From Micromonospora alfalfae (lineage in GTDB: Bacteria > Actinomycetota > Actinomycetes > Mycobacteriales > Micromonosporaceae), in NCBI RefSeq assembly GCF_022230925.1, contig NZ_JAKKFH010000012.1, forward strand, positions 168,045 to 232,044: a DNA stretch of 64,000 nucleotides, given 5' to 3'. Shown piece after piece: positions 41,243 to 48,724 of the stretch; positions within the stretch are counted from its first letter, which is position 1; every line of letters begins with the position of its first letter. The notes under the pieces are model-generated. The model saw only the letters and a list, made by a program, of their open reading frames with translations. It had not been told where the DNA came from and searched no databases. The position numbers were made by a program, and so were the translations under genes.

Positions 41243-42051
41243 GGCACCAGGCCAGCGGTGGCGGCCCGGTCGAGCAGTGCCGCCACCGCGGCGAAACCGG
41301 CCTCGCCCAGGTCCGCTGTGAACTCGTTGACGTAAAGGCCGATGTGCCGGTCGACCACGTCGAGCTCCATCTCCTGGGCGTGCGCCAGCACGTACTCCCG
41401 GCTGGCCGCCGGGTCCGCCCAGGCCTGCCGGACCGACTCGCGGACCCAGCCGGCCGCGGCCTCCGGGTCGACCGCCCCGCGTCGGGCCAGGATCGCGCCG
41501 AGGGGGATGGGCAGACCGGTGTCGGCCTCCCACCATTCGCCGAGGTCGACAAGGGCGCTCAGGCCGTGCCGGTGGTAGGTGAACCGGGCCTCGTGGATGA
41601 CCAGCCCAGCGTCGTAGCGCCCAGCCGCCACGCCCGGCATGATCTCGTGGAACGGAACCACCTCGATCCGGGCCGGTGGCCGCCCGGCCGACCAGAGCCG
41701 GAACAGCAGGTACGCGGTGGTCCGGTCACCCGGCACCGCCACCGTCGCACCGGTCAGGTCGGTGCGGTCCGGCCCGCCGTCACTGTCGCCCCGGGTGAGC
41801 ACCAGCGGACCGCAACCGCGACCGAGGGCGCCGCCGCAGGGCAGCAGGTGGTAGTCGTCGAGCAGCCACGGCAGCGCCGCGAAGCTCACCTTCACCAGGT
41901 CGAACGCGCCCCGCTCGGCCGCCGTGTTCGTGACGTCCACGTCGGCGTACGTCACCTCGACCGGCGGCGCGCCGGGCACCTGCCCGTGCACCAGCGCGTG
42001 GAAGACGAACGTGTCGTTGGGGCAGGGCGAGATAGCCAGGGAGAGCGCCAC
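41203..42051 (-). CDS. mqnD: 1,4-dihydroxy-6-naphthoate synthase
   Basis: This 282-residue enzyme of the futalosine menaquinone route converts cyclic dehypoxanthine futalosine to 1,4-dihydroxy-6-naphthoate. It has a periplasmic-binding-protein-like fold with the opening ISPCPNDTFVFHALVHG near residues 7-23, DVDVTNTAAERGAFDLVKVSF near 41, and VIHEARFTYHRHGL near 147, where the His participates in catalysis. GTG start at 42051. mqnB is nearby at 43063, but an XRE gene and 400 bp of non-coding DNA lie between them. Confidence 0.92.
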   Translation of the reverse strand: MALSLAISPCPNDTFVFHALVHGQVPGAPPVEVTYADVDVTNTAAERGAFDLVKVSFAALPWLLDDYHLLPCGGALGRGCGPLVLTRGDSDGGPDRTDLTGATVAVPGDRTTAYLLFRLWSAGRPPARIEVVPFHEIMPGVAAGRYDAGLVIHEARFTYHRHGLSALVDLGEWWEADTGLPIPLGAILARRGAVDPEAAAGWVRESVRQAWADPAASREYVLAHAQEMELDVVDRHIGLYVNEFTADLGEAGFAAVAALLDRAATAGLVPQTSSSRATAWTS

Positions 42052-42226
42052 ACCCTCACGGTAGCCCCGCCCTCCGCCCGGGGTCGGTGCCCACCCCACG
42101 ACTGTGATCCGCAGCGGTGTTCCGAGTCGGAGCGAGGCGGCGGCACGAACCCGGCGGAAGCCTCGCCGGGTGGAAGGGACGCGTGGGAACGACCGACCCG
42201 GCCGGGTCCAGCACCTGCCCAGGTCT

Positions 42227-42352
42227 CCCTTTGGAGCTGATGCCACAAACGAATCGCCCGGCGTCGGCGATCGTGGGTCTGAAACCGGACACGCTGCGTA
42301 CCTGGGAGCATGGGTCGGGCGGTGATGTCGCAGACGGTTCAGCTCCAAAGGG
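42227..42352. repeat. Long-range inverted repeat
   Basis: CCCTTTGGAGCTGA (42227-42240) is perfectly complementary to TCAGCTCCAAAGGG (42339-42352) across about 98 bp. The bases next to the left arm (TGCCACAAACGA) and right arm (TCGCAGACGG) still show weak complementarity, suggesting a larger palindrome opened by inserted sequence. Confidence 0.7.
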
Positions 42353-42387
42353 GCTCGCGGGAGTAGGTCGTCCACCGAGCGGAGCGG

Positions 42388-42408
42388 TTGTCCACAGCGT
42401 TATCCACA
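42388..42408 (+). promoter_or_regulatory. Two tandem DnaA boxes
   Basis: TTGTCCACA (42388-42396) and TTATCCACA (42400-42408) are both consensus DnaA boxes in the same orientation, 12 bp apart. They lie 51-72 bp upstream of the XRE gene start. Confidence 0.8.
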
Positions 42409-42459
42409 GCCCGACGCGGGGGTGTTGATCGCGCACTGACCAGCCGGGACCATCGGCCT

Positions 42460-43050
42460 GTGACCGAGGCGAGTGACAACACCGACGAGGCCGGCGGAGC
42501 CGATCTCGGGCAGGCGCTCCGTGCGTCGCGTCGACGGGCCGATCTGAGTCAGCGACAGTTGGCCGAGAAGTCCGGGGTGCCTCAGCCGACGCTGGCCCGG
42601 ATCGAGTCGGGGCGGGCAAGCGATCCCCGATACCGGACAGTGGAACGCCTCGTGCAGGCAGCGGGTGGGCAGCTGGCCATCGGCGTCCCGGCATCCATCT
42701 CCGGCTTCGCCGAGCCCGTGCCGGTTCCGCACGACGACATGCGGGACGAGGCAGGCCGCCGATACCCGGCTCACCTGGACGTGTGGCCGGTCCACGAACC
42801 TCGGGACTGGCCCGGCGCCTGGTGGGCGGAGTGGTACCGGTTGCCTCCCGAGCGGTATCCACTTCCGCTGCCAACGGCCGCGTACGAGCTGAACCGGCGC
42901 TATCGCGACAACCGACGGTGGGGTGCCGAGGTGCAACGGACCGCCGGGGGCTGCGGCACCGAACTGCTACTGGCGTGCGGCTTCGAGATCGAGGGGCGCC
43001 GTCCGGCCGCACTGCGCCTGGGCCCTCCGGGCAAGCGCTGGTTCCTCTGA
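42460..43050 (+). CDS. XRE-family helix-turn-helix protein
   Basis: This 196-residue protein has an XRE/Cro-type helix-turn-helix at about residues 20-75: LGQALRASRRRADLSQRQLAEKSGVPQPTLARIESG. The C-terminal half has a Trp/Pro-rich segment (HLDVWPVHEPRDWPGAWWAEWYRL near 108-131) of unknown function. It may be a transcriptional regulator or antitoxin-like. GTG start. It sits between mqnD and mqnB, apparently as an insertion, with DnaA boxes in its upstream region. It converges on mqnB by a 12-bp gap. Confidence 0.85.
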   Translation: MTEASDNTDEAGGADLGQALRASRRRADLSQRQLAEKSGVPQPTLARIESGRASDPRYRTVERLVQAAGGQLAIGVPASISGFAEPVPVPHDDMRDEAGRRYPAHLDVWPVHEPRDWPGAWWAEWYRLPPERYPLPLPTAAYELNRRYRDNRRWGAEVQRTAGGCGTELLLACGFEIEGRRPAALRLGPPGKRWFL

Positions 43051-43062
43051 GCCTCGGCTGAG

Positions 43063-43713
43063 TCAGCGCAGTGCCGGGGCCGCCGCGGTCAGGGCGGCGA
43101 GGGCTTCGCGCAGCCGCCACGCGTCCCGGTCGCGGGGGCCGATCGGGTTGGAGATGGTGCGCAGCTCGGCGAAGGGCACCCCGGCCTGCGCCGCGGCGAC
43201 CGCCACGCCATACCCCTCCATGGCTTCGGCGACCGCCTCCGGATGCCTCCGGCGCAGCTCGTCGGTGCTGGCCGTGGTGCCGGTGACGGTGCTGACAGTG
43301 AGCACCGGCCCGGCCGTGGCCGTCGGGAGGGCGGCTCGCAGTGCCGCCAGCAGGCCCGGGTCCGCCGGCACCCTGCTGCCCGCACCGAGCAGCGCGGGCG
43401 GCATGCCCAGCTCGTCCACCGGGATGAAGCCGTCGGGCGACTCCGCGCCCAGGTCCGCAGCGATGCTGGCGGTGCCGAGCACCGTGTCGCCGACCTCGGC
43501 CCGCCCGGTGAAGCCGCCGGCCACGCCGGCGCTGACCACCGCACGGTACGGGCGGCCGGCGGCCTCTGCCAGCGCCAGCAGCCGGGCCGTGGCGGCACCG
43601 GCGACGGCCGGACCCACACCGATCGGGGTGACTGTCACCGTGGGGTCGGTCAGCCCGGCGCGGACCGCGTCCGCCTCGGCTGGAACCGCCGTCACCACCA
43701 GCAGACCGGTCAC
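43063..43713 (-). CDS. mqnB: Futalosine hydrolase
   Basis: This 216-residue enzyme removes hypoxanthine from futalosine in the alternative menaquinone route. It is a nucleoside-phosphorylase-fold hydrolase: GLLVVTAVPAEADAV near residues 3-17, VVSAGVAGGF near 59, AEAMEGYGVAVAAAQAGVPFAELRTISNPIG near 162-192, where Glu164-Gly region binds the ribose. Its ATG overlaps the stop of the upstream MFS gene by 4 bp (ATGA), so they are translationally coupled. Confidence 0.93.
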   Translation of the reverse strand: MTGLLVVTAVPAEADAVRAGLTDPTVTVTPIGVGPAVAGAATARLLALAEAAGRPYRAVVSAGVAGGFTGRAEVGDTVLGTASIAADLGAESPDGFIPVDELGMPPALLGAGSRVPADPGLLAALRAALPTATAGPVLTVSTVTGTTASTDELRRRHPEAVAEAMEGYGVAVAAAQAGVPFAELRTISNPIGPRDRDAWRLREALAALTAAAPALR

Positions 43714-45311
43714 GGGACTGAGCCGGGGGACTCCCGGCGGGTTTCGTCGTCGGCCCCGCCACCCGGGCCGCCAACGGCCGACGACGGGCGGTAGATGTGG
43801 TAGCCCGGCGGGGTGAGGCTCGGGTCGTCGTACTGCGGCGAGCTGGTCTGGGCCGGCGCCGGTGAGGTTGGTGTGGGGTCCCCGGGCTCGTCCGCCGGCT
43901 CGTCCTCGGTCAGTTCGTCGTCACCGAGCGGTCGGCCGGCCAGCTTCTCGCCGCGCAGCCGGGCGGCGGCCAGCACACCCCGGATCGCGGCCAGTACGCC
44001 GACCCCGGCGGCCACGGCGATGCCCATCCGGCCATCGAACGGCACCAGCCCGAGCCCGCCGCCGGCCACGAAGGCGAGCATCAACACCGTCTCGGAGTGG
44101 GCGAAGGAACTGGCCCGCAACCGTTCCGGGATGCGCTCCTGGATCGAGGCGTCCACCGCCAGCTTCGCTACCCCGCTGGCCAGCGCGGCGACCAGGCAGA
44201 GCAGGGCGACCATCAGCAGCGAGAACTGGATGACGGCGAGCACCGCCACCCCGGCCACGATGATCATGCTGCTGGACTGGATGGCGGTCGGCCGGTGGAT
44301 GCGTAGTCGGGTGCCGATGGCGGTGGCCAGGAAGGTGCCGACCGCCAGCGCGCCGCCGACCACGCCCAACGCCCACTCGGCCCCCAGATCCCGGTCGAAC
44401 ACCACTGTGGTCAGGTCGCCCTTCTTGATCGCGAAGGCGAGGAAGAGCAGCAGGAAGCCGTAGAGCGCGCGTAGCGTCGCCGCGCCGATCAGGGTGGCGA
44501 TCACCAGCCGGCCGGACGGTCGGCCCCGGCCCAGCGGCCGGTCGCCACGGCGGCGGCCCAGCGCACGCAGTGGCCGGGGGACCCGCTCCGGTGGCTCCGA
44601 GTCGGCCTTCGGCGGTAGCCGCAGGGAGATCACCATGCCGACCAGGAAGATCACCGACGCGACCCTCAGCGGCCACTGCGGCCCGAACCAGAACGCGGCC
44701 AACCCGATCGGCGCCACCAGCGCACCCGCGACAGTGCCGTAGACGCTGGCCCGGGCACCCACCTGGGACAGGCCGAGCCCCTCCGGCAGCAACCGGGGCA
44801 CCGCCGCGGAACGGGCCACGCCGTACGCCCGGGAGAGCGCGAGCACCCCGAACGCGGCCGGGTAGAGCCCGAAGCCGTGGATGTAGTCGGAGATCAACCA
44901 GGCCAGGAAGGCGCGGCCGAGCATCGTCGCCGCCAGGGCGTACCGCCGGCCGTGCCGGAAGTGATCCAGCAGCGGGCCCACCACCGGGGCGAGCATCGCG
45001 AACGGCACCATGGTGACCAGCAGGTAGAGCGCCACCTTGCTGCGGGCCTCGCCGAGCGGCACGTTGAAGAAGATCGTGCCGGCCAGACCGATGGCGATCA
45101 GGGTGTCACCGGCGCAGGAGAGCGCGTGCAGGTCGAACAGGCGAACCATGCCGACCTCGCCGCCGGCGCCCCGGGCGCGGGCCCGACCGGCCCGGCGGGT
45201 CACCCAGCGGCCGCTGCCCACCGAACCGCGCAACAGCAGACGGATGGCGCGAATGCTGGTGCCGACGGTCCGCCCGAGGACGGATCGCCCGGAGCGGGAG
45301 TACGACGGCAT
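43710..45311 (-). CDS. MFS transporter with hydrophilic tail
   Basis: This 533-residue transporter has about 12 hydrophobic helices between residues 50 and 450. A loop ALSRAYGVARSAAVPRLLP near 150 resembles MFS_3-type (enterobactin exporter-like) proteins. The N-terminus is basic (RRAGRARARGAGG) and the last 90 residues are Asp/Pro-rich and soluble. Start ATG at 45311 with GCGAGG upstream. It is the first gene of a pair with mqnB; a role in menaquinone work is not implied. Substrate unknown. Confidence 0.82.
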   Translation of the reverse strand: MPSYSRSGRSVLGRTVGTSIRAIRLLLRGSVGSGRWVTRRAGRARARGAGGEVGMVRLFDLHALSCAGDTLIAIGLAGTIFFNVPLGEARSKVALYLLVTMVPFAMLAPVVGPLLDHFRHGRRYALAATMLGRAFLAWLISDYIHGFGLYPAAFGVLALSRAYGVARSAAVPRLLPEGLGLSQVGARASVYGTVAGALVAPIGLAAFWFGPQWPLRVASVIFLVGMVISLRLPPKADSEPPERVPRPLRALGRRRGDRPLGRGRPSGRLVIATLIGAATLRALYGFLLLFLAFAIKKGDLTTVVFDRDLGAEWALGVVGGALAVGTFLATAIGTRLRIHRPTAIQSSSMIIVAGVAVLAVIQFSLLMVALLCLVAALASGVAKLAVDASIQERIPERLRASSFAHSETVLMLAFVAGGGLGLVPFDGRMGIAVAAGVGVLAAIRGVLAAARLRGEKLAGRPLGDDELTEDEPADEPGDPTPTSPAPAQTSSPQYDDPSLTPPGYHIYRPSSAVGGPGGGADDETRRESPGSVP

Positions 45312-45417
45312 GTGCACCATCCTCGCCCATCTGATCCGGGTACGCCGCACCACCGCTGGGAAAGGTTCCCCGGGAGTCCCTGTCACCCCTGCGAGGCGCA
45401 TGGGGAACAATGGTCGG

Positions 45418-46239
45418 GTGACCAGGCCCGCCTCCACCCGTGCCGCCCGTCTCGACCAGGTCTGCGCCGCCGCCGTCGAGGTGGCCCGCGCCGGCATCAC
45501 CGAGGTGGACGCCGACGATGTCGGCGACCACCTGCAGGTCGTTGCCGAGGGCGACCGGCTGGTCACCCACTACTTCGAATGTCGCCTCGCCGGCTACAAC
45601 GGCTGGCGCTGGGCGGTCACCGTCACCCGGGTGCCGCGCAGCAAGACGGTGACCATCTGCGAGACGGTGTTGCTGCCCGGCCCGGACGCGCTGCTCGCAC
45701 CCGGTTGGCTGCCCTGGCAGGAGCGGCTCAAGCCGGGCGACCTGGGGCCGGGTGACCTGCTCCCGACCTCGCCCGACGACGATCGGCTGGTCCCCGGTTA
45801 CCTGCTCTCCGACGACCCGGCGGTCGAGGAGACGGCATGGGAGTTGGGCCTCGGGCGCGCCCGCGTGCTCTCCCGGGAGGGCCGCATCGACACGGCGCAG
45901 CGCTGGTACGAAGGTGACCACGGCCCCGCCGCGGCCATCTCGTCCGCCGCTCCGTCCGCCGCCCGCTGCGGCACCTGCGGCTTCTACCTGCCGCTGGCCG
46001 GTGCGATGCGGCAGGCATTCGGGGCGTGCGGCAACTTCTACGCCCCCGACGACGGTCGGGTGGTGAGCGCCGACCACGGCTGCGGCGCCCACTCCGAGAC
46101 GTTGATCGAGGCGGCCGAGACCGCTGTCGACGAGCTGCCCACGGTGTACGACGACAGCGCGGTGGAGGCCATGTCGGTCAGCCGGGCGCCGGGCTCGGTG
46201 GAGGCGGCTGAGCCGGCGGAGCCGTACGGGCACTCCTGA
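45418..46239 (+). CDS. DUF3027 domain protein
   Basis: This 273-residue actinobacterial protein matches DUF3027: ARAGITEVDADDVGDHLQVVAEGDRLVTHYF near 21-50, RWAVTVTRVPRSKTVTICETVLLPGPDALLAP near 62-93, and the Cys segment RCGTCGFYLPLAGAMRQAFGACGN near 180-204, probably a structural metal site. Function is unknown but the family is almost universal in actinobacteria. GTG at 45418 is chosen; ATG at 45400 is possible. Divergent from the MFS-mqnB pair. Confidence 0.85.
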   Translation: MTRPASTRAARLDQVCAAAVEVARAGITEVDADDVGDHLQVVAEGDRLVTHYFECRLAGYNGWRWAVTVTRVPRSKTVTICETVLLPGPDALLAPGWLPWQERLKPGDLGPGDLLPTSPDDDRLVPGYLLSDDPAVEETAWELGLGRARVLSREGRIDTAQRWYEGDHGPAAAISSAAPSAARCGTCGFYLPLAGAMRQAFGACGNFYAPDDGRVVSADHGCGAHSETLIEAAETAVDELPTVYDDSAVEAMSVSRAPGSVEAAEPAEPYGHS

Positions 46240-46275
46240 TCGTCCGCGCCGGAGTGCTCCGGCGCGGAGGTCGGC

Positions 46276-46521
46276 TCACCTCGCGCGGCGGCGTCGGCGG
46301 TTGGCGTCGTGCCGCATCATCACGGCGAGGCCCGGGAAACCCCACAGGAAACCGGCGAGGCAGGTCCAGAGCCAGTTCTGGTGACCATGGTCGGTCAGCC
46401 AACCCCTGAAGAAGATCAGCAGGACCAGTCCGGCGACCGCCCACGCGATCAGCCCGGCGAGGGCGAACGGCACCATCGGCGGATCCAGTGGTGCGGGCCG
46501 CGGTGGCTGCTCGTTCGGCAT
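46276..46521 (-). CDS. DUF2530 small membrane protein
   Basis: This 81-residue protein has two hydrophobic helices (about 16-40 and 50-68) and a basic end (RRRRRAR). VPFALAGLIAWAVAGLVLL and WLWTCLAGFLWGFPGLAVM match DUF2530, found widely in actinobacteria. Function unknown. It converges with DUF3027 (37-bp gap) and is divergent from the purine permease. Confidence 0.85.
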   Translation of the reverse strand: MPNEQPPRPAPLDPPMVPFALAGLIAWAVAGLVLLIFFRGWLTDHGHQNWLWTCLAGFLWGFPGLAVMMRHDANRRRRRAR

Positions 46522-46609
46522 TCGGCAAGCGTACGGGATCTACTTCCCCTGCCCACCGACGATCTGGGACGATGCGCGCGACAACTGGAAGATCACCTGC
46601 GAGGACCTG

Positions 46610-48088
46610 ATGGCCGTAGCGCCGCCCGAGAACGGCACACCTCCCAACCCCGCTCATCCGCGTAACGGTTTCGACCGGTTCTTCGAGATCTCCGCCCGTG
46701 GCTCGACGTTGAGCCGTGAGGTACGCGGTGGCCTGGCGACCTTCTTCACGATGGCGTACATCGTGGTGCTCAACCCGCTGATCCTGGGCGGCGCCGTCGA
46801 CGGTGACGGCAAGAGCCTTCCGATTCCCGCGTTGGCTGCCGCGACCGCGCTGGTCGCCGGCCTGATGACCATCCTGATGGGTGTGGTCGGCCGGTTCCCG
46901 CTGGCGCTCGCCGCCGGTCTGGGTGTCAACGCCCTGGTGGCGTACGAGATCGCCCCCGAGATGACCTGGGCAGACGCGATGGGTCTGGTGGTGATCGAGG
47001 GTCTGATCATCGCGGTGCTGGTGCTGACCGGTCTGCGGACCGCTGTGTTCCGCTCGGTGCCGACCCAGATGAAGAGCGCGATCGGGGTCGGCATCGGTCT
47101 GTTCCTGACCATCATCGGCCTGGTGGACGCCGGCTTCGTCCGGCGCATCCCGGATGATGCCAACACCACCGTTCCAGTCGGCCTGGGCATCGGCGGCAAG
47201 CTGGTGAGCTGGCCGATGCTGGTCTTCGTGGTGGGCCTGCTGATCACGCTGGTGCTGGTGGTCCGTCGGGTGAAGGGCGCGATCCTGATCGGCATCCTCG
47301 CCTCGACGGTGCTCGCGGTGATCGTGGAGGCCATCGGCAACATCGGCCCGTCGTTCGTCAACGGTCAGCCCAACCCGAAGGGCTGGTCGCTGAACGTGCC
47401 GGAGCTGCCGAAGTCGGTGGTCGACCTGCCGGACCTGTCGCTGCTCGGCAAGTTCAACGTGCTGGACTCGTGGGGCCGGGCCGGTTGGCTGGTCGTGCTG
47501 ATGTTCATCTTCACGCTGCTGATCACGGACTTCTTCGACACCATGGGCACCATGGTCGCGGTAGGCCAGGAGGGCGGCCTGCTCGACGAGCAGGGCACTC
47601 CGCCGAAGGCCAAGGAGATCCTGCTTGTCGACTCGATCGCGGCGGCGGCCGGCGGTGCGGCCAGCACCTCCAGCAACACGTCGTACATCGAGAGCGCTGC
47701 CGGTGTCGCGGAGGGTGCGCGGACCGGGGTGGCCAACCTGGTCACCGGCGTGCTCTTCCTGCTCGCGATGTTCCTGGCGCCGCTGGTGGTGATCGTGCCG
47801 TTCGAGGCGGCGTCGACGGCCCTGGTGGTGGTCGGGTTCCTGATGATGACAGCGGTGCGGACGATCGACTGGTCCGACTACGAGATCGCCATTCCGGCGT
47901 TCCTCACCATCGTGCTGATGCCGTTCACCTACTCGATCTCCAACGGGATCGGCGCTGGTCTGATCACCTTCGTGGTGGTCAAGCTGGCGCGGGGCAAGGC
48001 CCGGGAGATCCACCCGTTGCTGTACGGGGTGGCAGTGCTCTTCGTGCTGTACTTCCTGCGTGGGCCGATCGAGTCAGTGGTGCTCTGA
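46610..48088 (+). CDS. NCS2 family permease (guanine/hypoxanthine/adenine type)
   Basis: This 492-residue transporter has about 13-14 hydrophobic helices and the AzgA/PbuG opening FFEISARGSTLSREVRGGLATFFTMAYIVVLNPLIL at residues 21-58. GLGVNALVAYEI near 103 and DFFDTMGTMVAVGQEGGLLDEQG near 305 supply substrate-binding Glu/Asp positions. It should import a purine base with protons. Start ATG with GCGAGG upstream. A 13-bp hairpin terminator follows. No purine riboswitch is seen upstream. Confidence 0.92.
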   Translation: MAVAPPENGTPPNPAHPRNGFDRFFEISARGSTLSREVRGGLATFFTMAYIVVLNPLILGGAVDGDGKSLPIPALAAATALVAGLMTILMGVVGRFPLALAAGLGVNALVAYEIAPEMTWADAMGLVVIEGLIIAVLVLTGLRTAVFRSVPTQMKSAIGVGIGLFLTIIGLVDAGFVRRIPDDANTTVPVGLGIGGKLVSWPMLVFVVGLLITLVLVVRRVKGAILIGILASTVLAVIVEAIGNIGPSFVNGQPNPKGWSLNVPELPKSVVDLPDLSLLGKFNVLDSWGRAGWLVVLMFIFTLLITDFFDTMGTMVAVGQEGGLLDEQGTPPKAKEILLVDSIAAAAGGAASTSSNTSYIESAAGVAEGARTGVANLVTGVLFLLAMFLAPLVVIVPFEAASTALVVVGFLMMTAVRTIDWSDYEIAIPAFLTIVLMPFTYSISNGIGAGLITFVVVKLARGKAREIHPLLYGVAVLFVLYFLRGPIESVVL

Positions 48089-48096
48089 GCCACGTC

Positions 48097-48128
48097 CGGG
48101 CGGGGAGTCGATCGTGACTCCCCGCCCG
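48097..48128. terminator. Terminator of the NCS2 permease gene
   Basis: CGGGCGGGGAGTC (48097-48109) pairs with 48116-48128 around a 6-nt loop, a 13-bp perfect stem, 8 bases after the stop. Confidence 0.8.
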
Positions 48129-48185
48129 TACCATCTGAATCCCCTCGTGAGCCTGGTCATAACGGATGTCGTTAGCCATGCTCAT

Positions 48186-48200
48186 TAGTTAAGCTAACTA
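48186..48200. promoter_or_regulatory. MarR operator candidate
   Basis: TAGTTA-AGC-TAACTA is a 6-bp-armed palindrome that ends three bases before the MarR GTG start. Its AT content is unusual for this region. It fits an autoregulatory site. Confidence 0.7.
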
Positions 48201-48202
48201 CT

Positions 48203-48652
48203 GTGACGGAGCGGACGGTGACGGCGGAACGCGTGCCACCGGCGCAGCTGGCTCCCCAGCTGCGTGATGCGATCACCCGACTCAACCGGCGGGTCCGACA
48301 GGCCCGGCCGGTCGGCGACCTCACGGTCACCCAGGTCTCCGCGCTCACCAGCCTGCGGCTGGCGGGCGCGATGACGCCCCGGGAACTGGCCGACGTGGAG
48401 CGGGTGCAGCCGCCGACGATGACCAAGATCGTCGGGAAGTTGGAGGACCGCGGCCTCGTGCGGCGGACACCCCATCCGACCGACGGGCGGCAGGTCATCC
48501 TCGCGGCGACCGAAGGAGGGCAGGCCGTGCTCGACCAGTTCGAGCGGGCCCGCGACGAATGGCTGGCCCACCGGCTGGCCGCGCTCGACGAGGACGAACG
48601 GGAGACCCTGCAGAGGGCCGCCGAGATTCTTCAGCAGCTCGCTCGCGCCTGA
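48203..48652 (+). CDS. MarR family regulator
   Basis: This 149-residue protein has the MarR winged helix at about residues 35-100: TQVSALTSLRLAGAMTPRELADVERVQPPTMTKIVGKLEDRGLVRR, followed by the wing PTDGRQVILAATEGGQ. The ends form the dimer helices. GTG start, nearly leaderless, directly after a palindromic site. It is followed 72 bp later by an MFS exporter on the same strand that it likely controls. Confidence 0.92.
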   Translation: MTERTVTAERVPPAQLAPQLRDAITRLNRRVRQARPVGDLTVTQVSALTSLRLAGAMTPRELADVERVQPPTMTKIVGKLEDRGLVRRTPHPTDGRQVILAATEGGQAVLDQFERARDEWLAHRLAALDEDERETLQRAAEILQQLARA

Positions 48653-48724
48653 GCCGCACCCGCGCCACCGGGTCCGTGCCGTCACGTGTCGATGACGCGT
48701 ACGTCCGGAGGAGGCGCACCAAGA

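Larger units (their letters stand above)
42052..42459. other. Non-coding region between mqnD and the XRE gene
   Basis: No gene is supported. It holds a small GACCCGGCCGGGTC palindrome (42194-42207), a long-range inverted repeat with CCCTTTGGAGCTGA arms at 42227-42240 and 42339-42352, and two DnaA boxes at 42388-42408. Confidence 0.6.
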
